The notes: generated from the letters alone by a model not told the origin. A stretch of 11,014 bases of DNA from Bacteroidales bacterium UBA1722 (GCA_002317435.1 DCIQ01000099.1:43721-54734); one strand, 5' to 3'. Positions 1 through 6,574 are shown, numbered from the stretch's first letter. Program-made: numbers and translations.

Positions 1-1
1 A

Positions 2-178
2 CTCTGTGCCGAACTTCACGGGGACTTCCTCCGTGAGAATGCGGGCAGGAAGGAGAAGGTCCTTTTCGAGAGTACTCAAAAAGGTGGTATGATGTTTGGA
101 TACACCGGCAATTACATAAGAGTCGAAAGACCTTATGATAAAACATGCATAGGAAAAATTGTGGAAATAATTTTGTGA
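2..178 (+). CDS. mtaB: MiaB-like tRNA methylthiotransferase, C-terminal end (partial; probably MtaB)
   Basis: An open frame enters from the left edge and ends at TGA 176-178, giving the last 58 residues of a protein. The tail reads KVLFES, then GYTGNYIRV, then GKIVEIIL. This is the usual ending of the MiaB/MtaB radical-SAM family, where the closing segment has a VLFE strand, a GYTxNYIxV motif and a final hydrophobic strand. MtaB adds a methylthio group to t6A37 of tRNAs reading ANN codons; this role comes from the family and not from the fragment. The radical-SAM cysteines and the UPF0004 domain lie outside the window. The stop codon falls inside the promoter of the next operon, so the two units are tightly packed. 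MtaB is favoured over MiaB or RimO because of the GYTxNYIxV ending, but subfamily assignment from 58 residues is not certain. Confidence 0.72.
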   Translation, partial: LCAELHGDFLRENAGRKEKVLFESTQKGGMMFGYTGNYIRVERPYDKTCIGKIVEIIL

Positions 179-202
179 TTAAAAAAAATGTCATTACATT
201 TG
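173..202 (+). promoter_or_regulatory. Bacteroidota-type promoter for the pilus operon
   Basis: A TTG at 173-175 is followed by exactly 19 bp and then TACATTTG at 195-202. This fits the Bacteroidota primary sigma factor consensus (TTG, 19-21 bp, TAnnTTTG) with no mismatch in the conserved bases. The TTG is the last sense codon of the upstream gene. Transcription should start near 206-210, leaving a 5' leader of about 90 nt before the first pilus gene at 300. Confidence 0.75.
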
Positions 203-283
203 CGCATCCGAAAGTGAGATGTATGACATCTGCACGATGCGGAGAGGTTACAACTATTATGATGTGCGCGACTTTTTTCGCGT
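203..283 (+). promoter_or_regulatory. Structured 5' leader of the pilus operon
   Basis: Three inverted repeats lie between the promoter and the first start codon. AGATGT (217-222) and ACATCT (226-231) are separated by 3 nt. They are nested inside CGCATC (203-208) and GATGCG (236-241). A separate hairpin, CGCGA (267-271) / TCGCG (278-282), has a T-rich 6-nt loop and ends 17 nt before the ATG at 300. The repeats are seen directly; a regulatory role is inference. No known riboswitch class is recognised. The left arm of the outer repeat is close to the predicted transcription start, so it may or may not be in the RNA. Confidence 0.4.
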
Positions 284-299
284 TGAATGATTGAACGAA

Positions 300-1328
300 A
301 TGAAACGGTACTTATTCCTTTTTCTGCTTTTGTCGGTTCTCGCATCCTGCCACAAGCGTGATGAAGAGGTGCTTGAGGCGACCATATGGCTGGAGGTGGA
401 CTGGTCTCATTTCAATAAAGAGTCTGTAACCGGAATGAGCGTCTATTGTTATCCGCGGACCGGAGGATCCTGTAAACTTCTTAAGACGAATTCAACTTCC
501 GGGACGATCGTGAATCTGCCGGCAGGCACATACGATTTTATAGTCATGAATCAGAGCGAGCGTGAATTCGGAGGAATAGAATTCTCGGGAATGGATTCTT
601 TCGATACGGCTTCCGCCCTGCTCGTATCCAAACCTGTCTCCTGGCAGAAAGAACTGAGCAGCGTATATGATCCGGAATGGTTGGCATTCGACAGGTACGA
701 AGGACTTGTAGTTACGGAGCAGATGACCAAAATGAATCCGGATTCGTGCACAGTGGATCCCCGGGGGGGTATTGTCGCATCCGTCATCTCTCTTCAGCCT
801 GAAAATGTGACATACAAGGCGAATATAAAAGTTCATATCCGTAATTTGGACAAGGTCTATGCTGTCAGGGGAATCCTTTCTTCGATGGCAGGAGGAATAT
901 GTATGTCCGATGGCGACGTATCTTCATTCGAACCACTTGTCAAGGCTATGGATGAATGGGAGCGCCGGATAGCCGGAGATCTCATAAACGGTACCATCTC
1001 CACGGAATTCTACTCGTTCGGTCCTGTTCCTGTCGAGCAGGCTCTCAGAAACTGCGAACTGGATCTGAAATGCCTTCTGGTGGACAGCAGGACCGTGTCG
1101 TCCTTCCACTATAAGATAGGACAGTTTATGGAAGTGGATGAAAAAAACAAGACCATCACTATCGTGATAGGTGATTCCGAAATGGAGCCCGAACCTGCAA
1201 GTGAAAATTCTGATCCCAGAGCACCGCTGCTCATTCCTGACGATGTCGAGTCTGGAGGAACCGGCTCAAGCTACGGCGTGGATTTGCGCGATTGGGATGA
1301 ATTGATAGATGTCGAGGTCGTGATATAG
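300..1328 (+). CDS. DUF5119-like fimbrillin-associated lipoprotein
   Basis: First gene of the pilus operon; 342 residues. The N-terminus MKRYLFLFLLLSVLASC is a lipoprotein signal with the lipobox cysteine at residue 17. The ATG at 300 is preferred to the in-frame TTG at 291 because it puts the charged residues directly before the hydrophobic core. After the signal come WLEVDW (30-35), GMSVYCYP (45-52) and LPAGTYDFIVMN (73-84). This pattern of a DW strand, a surface-variable YP/GG turn and a PAGxY strand resembles the DUF5119 family found in Bacteroidales fimbrillin loci. An acidic, Pro/Ser-rich stretch (about 292-326) precedes a final strand, VDLRDWDELIDVEVVI (327-342). It is probably an envelope-anchored accessory or anchor pilin; no function for the domain is established from sequence. 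The gene carries a G7 tract (763-769) and an A7 tract (1141-1147), described separately. Family assignment is from pattern memory, not a search. Confidence 0.72.
   Translation: MKRYLFLFLLLSVLASCHKRDEEVLEATIWLEVDWSHFNKESVTGMSVYCYPRTGGSCKLLKTNSTSGTIVNLPAGTYDFIVMNQSEREFGGIEFSGMDSFDTASALLVSKPVSWQKELSSVYDPEWLAFDRYEGLVVTEQMTKMNPDSCTVDPRGGIVASVISLQPENVTYKANIKVHIRNLDKVYAVRGILSSMAGGICMSDGDVSSFEPLVKAMDEWERRIAGDLINGTISTEFYSFGPVPVEQALRNCELDLKCLLVDSRTVSSFHYKIGQFMEVDEKNKTITIVIGDSEMEPEPASENSDPRAPLLIPDDVESGGTGSSYGVDLRDWDELIDVEVVI
1142..1175 (+). other. Candidate -1 ribosomal frameshift signal
   Basis: The heptamer A-AAA-AAC (1142-1148) is in the correct phase of the DUF5119-like gene (codons GAA AAA AAC). 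Six bases later an imperfect hairpin begins: ATCACTAT (1155-1162) pairs with ATAGGTGAT (1167-1175) with one bulged G and a 4-nt loop. A -1 shift would meet TGA at 1172-1174 and give a protein of about 291 residues, without the acidic linker and last strand. The layout matches textbook -1 frameshift sites, but the stem is AT-rich and the K-K-N codons could simply be protein-driven. Confidence 0.22.
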
Positions 1329-1335
1329 CTGAACA

Positions 1336-1365
1336 TTGTGAATAACTCAAAACAAACTAAATAAG
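1336..1365 (+). promoter_or_regulatory. Weak candidate internal promoter before the fimbrillin gene
   Basis: TTG at 1336-1338 is followed after exactly 19 bp by TAAATAAG (1358-1365), matching 4 of the 6 fixed bases of TAnnTTTG. The 58-bp gap between the first two pilus genes is AT-rich and long enough for a promoter. A separate start would help explain higher output of the shaft subunit. The two mismatches keep this uncertain. Confidence 0.28.
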
Positions 1366-1386
1366 TTAACTCAAATTCTTACAATT

Positions 1387-2619
1387 ATGATGAAAAAATC
1401 ATTCCTTTTCGCCGCTGCTGCAGCGCTCCTTCTGACTTCATGTACCAAAGATGACGTGATCACCTCACAGAATGTCTCTATCGACAACACCATCAAGGTT
1501 CAGGCCATCATCAACGGAAATCCTTTCACCAAGGTGAACGCTGCCCTGACCTCTACCGACAGTCTCAAATCATTCTCGATGAACATATACAATGACGGCG
1601 AGACAGTCGCAGAGAACCTTACCTTCTCGAAGCCGGCTACGGCAGGCGATCCCTGGACACATGACGGAATCTATTACTGGGCCGCCGGCAAATATTCATT
1701 CTATGCCGTGGCACAGGACAATTCTGCTTCCAATGCCATTTCCAAACTGAATATTACTTCTAAGGGTATCACAATAGGAACAAAAACCTCTCCCTATGTA
1801 ATCGCCACCGATGGCAAGACCTATGAACCCAAGTGGAACGCTACTGCCGGCGCCTATGTAGGAGGTATCTATGATGATGCCGTGACGCCTGTAAATCAGC
1901 CGGACCCCATAGTGGCAGCCGATACTCTGCGCCGTGACTCCGACAATACCGGCAGCAAGATTACCACGATGAATTTCCATCATGCACTCAGCCGCATCTC
2001 CGCGAAACTTGACAGCTATGACCCCAAGACAGCCAACCTGAAACTTGTCGTATTGGGTTATGAATTCCGTCAGGTAGGTGTGGCAGGTTACACCACCAAG
2101 GCCATCGTGGCAGAGGAGGATGCAGACACCATCGCATGGACCATCACCACGAAAGGTATGGTTCGCGAGAACTCGGTGGCCGTACCTGATGCATGGAATG
2201 CATCCTGGACGGGAAGTATGAAGAATCTGATTCCTGCATCCGATTCATCGTGGTGCAATGTAATACCCGGTGATGTCGCGACTGCTCTCGTCATGAAGGT
2301 CGCCCTCTATGACAATACCGACAATTTCGTGGCAGTGAGATATCTGACCAGCTCTTCCGATCAGGCGATGAAGTCCGAAGGACTGAAGGTCGGCACTTCG
2401 AAATATGCATACCTGTCAGGATATCAGTACACATATCATGTAGAGGTAACTGCCGACGGTGGTTCCGATACTGATAAACCTACGAATCCCGGACTCGAAG
2501 ATCCTAACCATGACGGTCCTGACCCGGATATGGGAGACCTCAAAGTCAAAATCACTTCCGTCACCGTCGAAGAATGGGTGGCCAAAGATGGCGGTACTGC
2601 CAAATTCACAGGTGAATGA
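1387..2619 (+). CDS. Fimbrillin family (Mfa-like) lipoprotein, probable major pilus subunit
   Basis: 410 residues. The N-terminus (MMKKS, Ala/Leu core, LLTSC) is a lipoprotein signal with the lipobox cysteine at residue 19 followed by TKDD. The segment NPFTKVN (46-51) sits where fimbrillins usually carry a T-R motif near the processed N-terminal strand. FHHALSRISAKL (197-208) is the conserved F-x-H-A-L-S-x-I motif of Mfa/FimA-like proteins, and YQYTYHVEVTADGG resembles the usual end of the second domain. A Gly/Asp/Pro-rich linker (about 357-384) separates the body from a last strand, LKVKITSVTVEEW (385-397). Type V pilins are exported as lipoproteins, trimmed by an Arg/Lys-specific protease and joined by strand exchange; this is known for the family and inferred here. 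A strong hairpin directly after the gene, and codons that look richer in C-ending forms, suit the most abundant product of the operon. ATG 1387 and ATG 1390 are both possible starts. Confidence 0.85.
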   Translation: MMKKSFLFAAAAALLLTSCTKDDVITSQNVSIDNTIKVQAIINGNPFTKVNAALTSTDSLKSFSMNIYNDGETVAENLTFSKPATAGDPWTHDGIYYWAAGKYSFYAVAQDNSASNAISKLNITSKGITIGTKTSPYVIATDGKTYEPKWNATAGAYVGGIYDDAVTPVNQPDPIVAADTLRRDSDNTGSKITTMNFHHALSRISAKLDSYDPKTANLKLVVLGYEFRQVGVAGYTTKAIVAEEDADTIAWTITTKGMVRENSVAVPDAWNASWTGSMKNLIPASDSSWCNVIPGDVATALVMKVALYDNTDNFVAVRYLTSSSDQAMKSEGLKVGTSKYAYLSGYQYTYHVEVTADGGSDTDKPTNPGLEDPNHDGPDPDMGDLKVKITSVTVEEWVAKDGGTAKFTGE

Positions 2620-2629
2620 TAATCCGCGA

Positions 2630-2675
2630 GGTGGCCTGCCCGTACCCTCGGACGGGCCACCCCCTTTCCTTCTTG
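2630..2675 (+). terminator. GC-rich stem-loop after the fimbrillin gene (terminator or attenuator)
   Basis: GGTGGCC (2630-2636) is the exact reverse complement of GGCCACC (2655-2661), and CCCGT (2639-2643) can pair with ACGGG (2652-2656) in an alternative fold. A pyrimidine-rich run with several T's (2661-2675) follows. The hairpin starts 10 nt after the fimbrillin stop codon. No promoter is apparent between it and the vWA gene at 2744, so it more likely thins transcription than ends it completely. It may also protect the 3' end of the fimbrillin mRNA. Confidence 0.55.
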
Positions 2676-2743
2676 CTTACAACTAATCTTATATACCCGG
2701 GAAGTTCGAGTTGCCGGTGAAATGCAAAATTGATCGAAAGAAC

Positions 2744-5275
2744 ATGAAAAAGAATCTCATATATCAGGTTCTCTGCTGTATAGTTATGGCCTCTCTTGTG
2801 GGGTGTCGGGGTATGGATACCATTGATGACGTCTCTGTCGGAGAGTCGCGGATAGTATATAGGATGAGCGGAGTGTCGGCGACCAAGGCTTATCTGGTAA
2901 ATACTGACAACGTGGAAGTATATTATCCCGAAATGACGGTTAAAGCGGTTACGCGCAATACGTCCGCTGCCCGGGATGATGTCAGGTTTACCGACACGTT
3001 CACACCTTCCGTTACCGAATCCGCATCCCTGCAGTATGGCTGGGAGGAAGATTCCTACGTATTCTACAGCTATCCTTCCGAAACGATAACACCGCGCTTT
3101 ATGGATAATGCGATGGTGTTCGATTATACCGTAAGTGACAATTCCACTGATACTGATGATATAATAATCGCCCGTGCAGCACAGACCAGGGGAAATACGG
3201 TCACTTTCGAATACAAGCATATTTTCACCGCCGTAAACATAATCTACAAATCCATGAAGATAGGGCACACTATCTCCAGGATAGCGGTGCTCAATACCAA
3301 ACGCACGGGTAAGTGCAAACTGGGTGATGCCGGTCAGGTTTATTGGGACAATGTCTCCAATCCCGGGGATCTGGTGGATACCAGAATACGCTATGCCACC
3401 ATCAACAATACCGAGGTAACCGAGGATGGAACCAAGTTCATGACCATCCCGTACCAGCCCATTATTATCGAGTTGGAGATAGACGGCATAACGATAAGGG
3501 ATACCTGTGAGGCCAAAAAGCCGGGTGAGATAGTGAACTTCTATATAGAGGACGATTTCAAGATTAAGAAAGAAGACGGTTCGGAAGCCAAGGGAGAGGT
3601 GGTCAAGAATACCGACGGCACCTATAAGATGACTTTGGAAACTTATGTCACAGGGGAATATAAGACAGTAGTCACTTCCAAGCCGATGGATTTCATCCTG
3701 GTGCTGGACTTCTCGGGTTCGATGGTCAAGTCATATTCGGACTCGAAAACTCCAAGTTTTTCCGGTGCCACGGTGACCAAGCGCACATACAATGATTGGA
3801 AATCCAACAAAACGAAATATAAAGCTACGTTGAACGGTGTCCAGTACACCATAACCTGTACGGACCAGAAGAATCCGGTATCGGGTAAGGATAACTATCA
3901 TTATGCCTATATCACTGTGGGAACTGACAGATATTATCTTACGGTGGACGGTGGTCTTTACAAGTGCGCGAATCAGTCTCCTACACTTGACAACGTTCCT
4001 GTCAGTGAAGAAGGAGTCCGCATTTTCCCTTCCGTAGGGGGCAGTGCGGCACTGTGGGGAGAAGCGATATTCACCACCAAGACAGTTAACAAGCGTTACA
4101 TAGCCCTTCAGGCCGCCGTATCAAAATTCATCGAAACGGTCCAGAAAGACTCGCAGGAGCATAATGTGAAGCATAGAATCTCCATAATAGGATTCCAGAA
4201 TCCTTCATTCCCCACTTTTACCGGACAGGCCTCCGGTCGTGCCAATTATATAAAGTCCACAAGTCAGGATTATCTCCGCCAGTGCTATGCTGAGTCCGGG
4301 GATAACCAGAACAAACAGACTACGGGTGTGCTGTATCCGTTCCGTGACGTCAATACTGCCAATGCGGCTATATCCATGAAATCGGCGATTTCGATGACGG
4401 GGGTTATGGGGTGTACAGCCATCGACTATGCGATGTATCTGGCCACGTTGGAGATGAAAAACTGTCGTTCCGATGCGGGGAAGACCATTGTAGTGTTCAC
4501 TGACGGCAAGCCGACGCACGCCACCGGCTCGATTCTCTCGGATAATGTGATCCCCGGTTATAATAAGGCCGGTACGGCATACAGTGATGATCAGGTGGCA
4601 AACGGAGCCGTGGCCTTCGCCAAGAATTGCAAGGATGCCGGGGCGACCATCTTCTCTATCGGTGTTTTTTCCTCAAGCGACAAGCCGCAGAACGGGTTCA
4701 TGGATGCGCTCTCTTCCAACTATCCCAAAGCGACTTCCATTACCTCTCTGGGGGAAGGCTCGGATCAGGGGTATTATAAAGATGTTACCTCAGGCAGTAT
4801 TACTGAAGTGTTCCAGACCATAGCGACCACTACTATTACGGCAGCTATAGATATACACAGTGACGCTTATGTGAAATCCGTCATATCCGATGCATTCGTC
4901 CTGCCTGCGAACTATATCGAGGGCTCCGGCAAGGTACATTTCTACGAATGTGCGCAGATTGGGTATTCTGCATCCGCCAAGCAGATAATCTGGTCCGAAA
5001 CCATGACGGACATAACGTCCCAGATAGAATGTGTGATGGACCCCGGAACCCAGAGCATCGCTCTGAGAGGGTTCGACTACGGAAAGAACTTCTGTCTGTG
5101 TGATGAGGTGGGTCCTTATACCGGAAAGAAACTGGTTATGGTGTTCGACGGCCTGGTGGCGAATGAAGAACACATCGGAACCGGTGATAATCTGGCCATA
5201 GAATATTCTACAGGTCTCTACAACGCGGACGGGACACCTGTTTCAATGTTCCAGCCGATATACATTAACTTATAA
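2744..5275 (+). CDS. Lipoprotein with fimbrillin-like N-terminus and vWA domain, probable pilus tip adhesin
   Basis: 843 residues from ATG 2744. This start places MKKN and a hydrophobic core directly before lipobox LVGC (Cys21); an upstream in-frame TTG (2711) is unlikely. Residues about 35-300 are fimbrillin-like: an SATKAY site (46-51) and FEYKHIFTAVNIIYKS (155-170), the F-x-H motif. A vWA domain spans about 315-695. Its MIDAS is complete: D322-F-S324-G-S326, T558 in GCTAID, and D587 in FTDGKP, so metal-dependent ligand binding is expected. Residues 328-448 are a beta-rich insert with Cys372 and Cys408 between the MIDAS loop and helix 1. Residues 700-843 form a beta-rich C-terminal region of unknown family. 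The architecture recalls P. gingivalis Mfa5, a vWA minor fimbrial subunit, although this protein is shorter. It is probably co-transcribed with the OmpA-like gene 21 bp downstream. The tip role is inference; vWA and MIDAS are seen in the sequence. Confidence 0.85.
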   Translation: MKKNLIYQVLCCIVMASLVGCRGMDTIDDVSVGESRIVYRMSGVSATKAYLVNTDNVEVYYPEMTVKAVTRNTSAARDDVRFTDTFTPSVTESASLQYGWEEDSYVFYSYPSETITPRFMDNAMVFDYTVSDNSTDTDDIIIARAAQTRGNTVTFEYKHIFTAVNIIYKSMKIGHTISRIAVLNTKRTGKCKLGDAGQVYWDNVSNPGDLVDTRIRYATINNTEVTEDGTKFMTIPYQPIIIELEIDGITIRDTCEAKKPGEIVNFYIEDDFKIKKEDGSEAKGEVVKNTDGTYKMTLETYVTGEYKTVVTSKPMDFILVLDFSGSMVKSYSDSKTPSFSGATVTKRTYNDWKSNKTKYKATLNGVQYTITCTDQKNPVSGKDNYHYAYITVGTDRYYLTVDGGLYKCANQSPTLDNVPVSEEGVRIFPSVGGSAALWGEAIFTTKTVNKRYIALQAAVSKFIETVQKDSQEHNVKHRISIIGFQNPSFPTFTGQASGRANYIKSTSQDYLRQCYAESGDNQNKQTTGVLYPFRDVNTANAAISMKSAISMTGVMGCTAIDYAMYLATLEMKNCRSDAGKTIVVFTDGKPTHATGSILSDNVIPGYNKAGTAYSDDQVANGAVAFAKNCKDAGATIFSIGVFSSSDKPQNGFMDALSSNYPKATSITSLGEGSDQGYYKDVTSGSITEVFQTIATTTITAAIDIHSDAYVKSVISDAFVLPANYIEGSGKVHFYECAQIGYSASAKQIIWSETMTDITSQIECVMDPGTQSIALRGFDYGKNFCLCDEVGPYTGKKLVMVFDGLVANEEHIGTGDNLAIEYSTGLYNADGTPVSMFQPIYINL

Positions 5276-5296
5276 AATATATAGAATACTCGGGAT

Positions 5297-6400
5297 ATGA
5301 GAAAAATATTATCATTCATATTACTGTTCGTCTCCATTTCATCCGTCGCTCAGGAGGCCTGGAAAACATGGTCATTCTATGGCAATGTGGGAATCGGCTT
5401 CAACTCCAAGGTGACTCTGGAAGGGCTTCGGATTCCCGAAGAGGATATGCAGTATTTCAAATCCAGAGGATTGACTCCCAATATTACCTCTACGGGGAGC
5501 ACTTCAGCGGTTCCGGCCTTCATGCTCGGTGCGTCATATCATTTTATGAATATGTTCCGTGCATCCGCGGAGCTGGGCTCCCAGTATGTGAACCAGTCCA
5601 ATTTCCATGCACGTAATTTCATCATCGACGCCATGTTCGGATACACTTTTTCTCCGTTTGGGGAGAATCACGAATTCAGCGCGGATCTGGGACTTGGATA
5701 TTATGCTCTCAGGAACAATTACATATATAACTGGAAAGGTGTGGACGCTAATGGTAAACAGCTTTATAACAACGGTATCCCCGAACAGAGGACCATATAT
5801 CTCGGTAATCATGACGTCAACACCCTCACCATCCCGCTGAAACTCTCCTATCTGTATAATTTTTACGGAAGGAACTGGATCGGGGTATATGCCCAGGGGA
5901 GAGTCAATATGGCTTCGAATGCATTCTGTCCCAGAGTCGCCGCTTCTGTAGGTATAGAATACCGTTTCACGCTCGGCAAGACCCGCAAGAAGACAGCACC
6001 GAAGGTCGTTACCCGTACACAGTACATATATGTGGAGAAGACTAATTATATGTTCATATCCAGACCTGAAGAGCCTCGGCAGCTGGAGGCTCCGCGCAAG
6101 AACAGGACCGTCACTCAGGATATCCTCTTCGAGTTGAATTCCTCCGAGATTACGGAGACTTCAATGAGTGTTTTGCACAGTCTCGAGTTCGAAGGAGTCA
6201 GCAAAATAGAGATAACCGCTTCCACCTGTTCGCGAGGTACGGTCCATAAGAATGACGAACTCGCCGCCGAACGTTTGGAAATCGTGACACAGTGTCTCCG
6301 TGATTTGGGCTATGCCGGTGAGATAGTCGGTAAAATGAATCACAGCAAGAGTCCCGATCCAGACTGGAGGTCTGCTTTCATAAAACTTTTCAGAGACTGA
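5297..6400 (+). CDS. Outer-membrane beta-barrel protein with degenerate OmpA-like C-terminal domain
   Basis: 367 residues; last gene of the pilus operon, 21 bp after the vWA gene. A classical signal peptide (MRKILSFILLFVSISSVA) is probably cut before Gln19. Residues about 20-225 show alternating aromatic/polar strands (FYGNVGIGF, FMLGASYHF, FRASAELGSQY, FSADLGLGYYAL, WIGVYAQGRVNMAS, AASVGIEYRFTLG), typical of an OmpA-like barrel of about eight strands. A charged linker follows. Residues 269-367 resemble an OmpA C-terminal peptidoglycan-binding domain: ILFELNSSEIT, then SKIEITASTCSRG, then KNDELAAERLEIV, where N319, L322 and R326 fit the N-x-x-L-x-x-x-R helix. The usual GHTD loop is replaced by ASTC, so the Asp that binds diaminopimelate seems absent. 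The likely role is to anchor or seat the pilus at the outer membrane, based only on operon position. OmpA-like proteins are common in Bacteroidales fimbrial loci. Confidence 0.75.
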   Translation: MRKILSFILLFVSISSVAQEAWKTWSFYGNVGIGFNSKVTLEGLRIPEEDMQYFKSRGLTPNITSTGSTSAVPAFMLGASYHFMNMFRASAELGSQYVNQSNFHARNFIIDAMFGYTFSPFGENHEFSADLGLGYYALRNNYIYNWKGVDANGKQLYNNGIPEQRTIYLGNHDVNTLTIPLKLSYLYNFYGRNWIGVYAQGRVNMASNAFCPRVAASVGIEYRFTLGKTRKKTAPKVVTRTQYIYVEKTNYMFISRPEEPRQLEAPRKNRTVTQDILFELNSSEITETSMSVLHSLEFEGVSKIEITASTCSRGTVHKNDELAAERLEIVTQCLRDLGYAGEIVGKMNHSKSPDPDWRSAFIKLFRD

Positions 6401-6458
6401 CGGATGTGATATCCGTAAATGAAGAAGATGCCGGGAGAACCCGACATCTTCTTTCATT
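6400..6458. terminator. Tandem hairpins ending the pilus operon; probable bidirectional terminator
   Basis: A short hairpin, ACGGAT (6400-6405) / ATCCGT (6411-6416), overlaps the OmpA-like stop codon. It is followed by a long one: 6418-6435 pairs with 6440-6458 around an AGAA loop, about 17 bp with one bulge and one C-A mismatch. On the - strand the mismatch becomes a G-U pair, and that hairpin begins 3 nt past the 3' end of the tRNA gene. The element therefore suits both the operon and the convergent tRNA transcript. A-rich and T-rich flanks are built into the stem; no separate U-tract is seen. Confidence 0.65.
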
Positions 6459-6461
6459 ATG

Positions 6462-6534
6462 AGCCACTAATGGGACTCGAACCCACGACCTGCTCATTAC
6501 GAATGAGCTGCTCTACCGACTGAGCTAAAGTGGC
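6462..6534 (-). tRNA. tRNA-Thr (anticodon CGT)
   Basis: The reverse strand folds as a complete 73-nt cloverleaf. The acceptor stem is GCCACTT / TAGTGGC (six pairs plus a T-T mismatch at the base). The D-stem is GCTC / GAGC, and the anticodon stem GCTCA / TGAGC has loop TTCGTAA. The variable loop is AGGTC, and the T-arm is GTGGG-TTCGAGT-CCCAT. The anticodon CGT reads the threonine codon ACG. The discriminator base is T and no CCA is encoded, so CCA must be added by the nucleotidyltransferase. It is convergent with the pilus operon and divergent from the flavoprotein gene. Confidence 0.95.
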
Positions 6535-6545
6535 GAATGCGGGTG

Positions 6546-6553
6546 CAAATATA
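6546..6553 (-). promoter_or_regulatory. -7 box of the tRNA-Thr promoter
   Basis: The reverse strand reads TATATTTG, a full match to TAnnTTTG, 11 nt upstream of the tRNA 5' end. No TTG is found 19-23 bp further upstream, so the -33 element is weak or absent. Transcription should start only a few bases before the mature tRNA end. Confidence 0.6.
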
Positions 6554-6574
6554 TAAACTTTTCCAAATAATATC

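Noticed and set aside
291..299. TTG start for the DUF5119-like gene
   Set aside because: ATG at 300 gives a better lipoprotein signal peptide and the usual charged N-terminus.
2606..3268. 220-codon open frame on the - strand opposite the vWA gene
   Set aside because: It runs antisense to the fimbrillin-like domain, with no domain and no promoter; explained as a shadow frame.
6462..6534. tRNA-Thr as an attachment site for an integrated element carrying the pilus genes
   Set aside because: I found no second copy of the tRNA 3' end on the far side of the pilus operon, and there is no integrase or transposase in the window.
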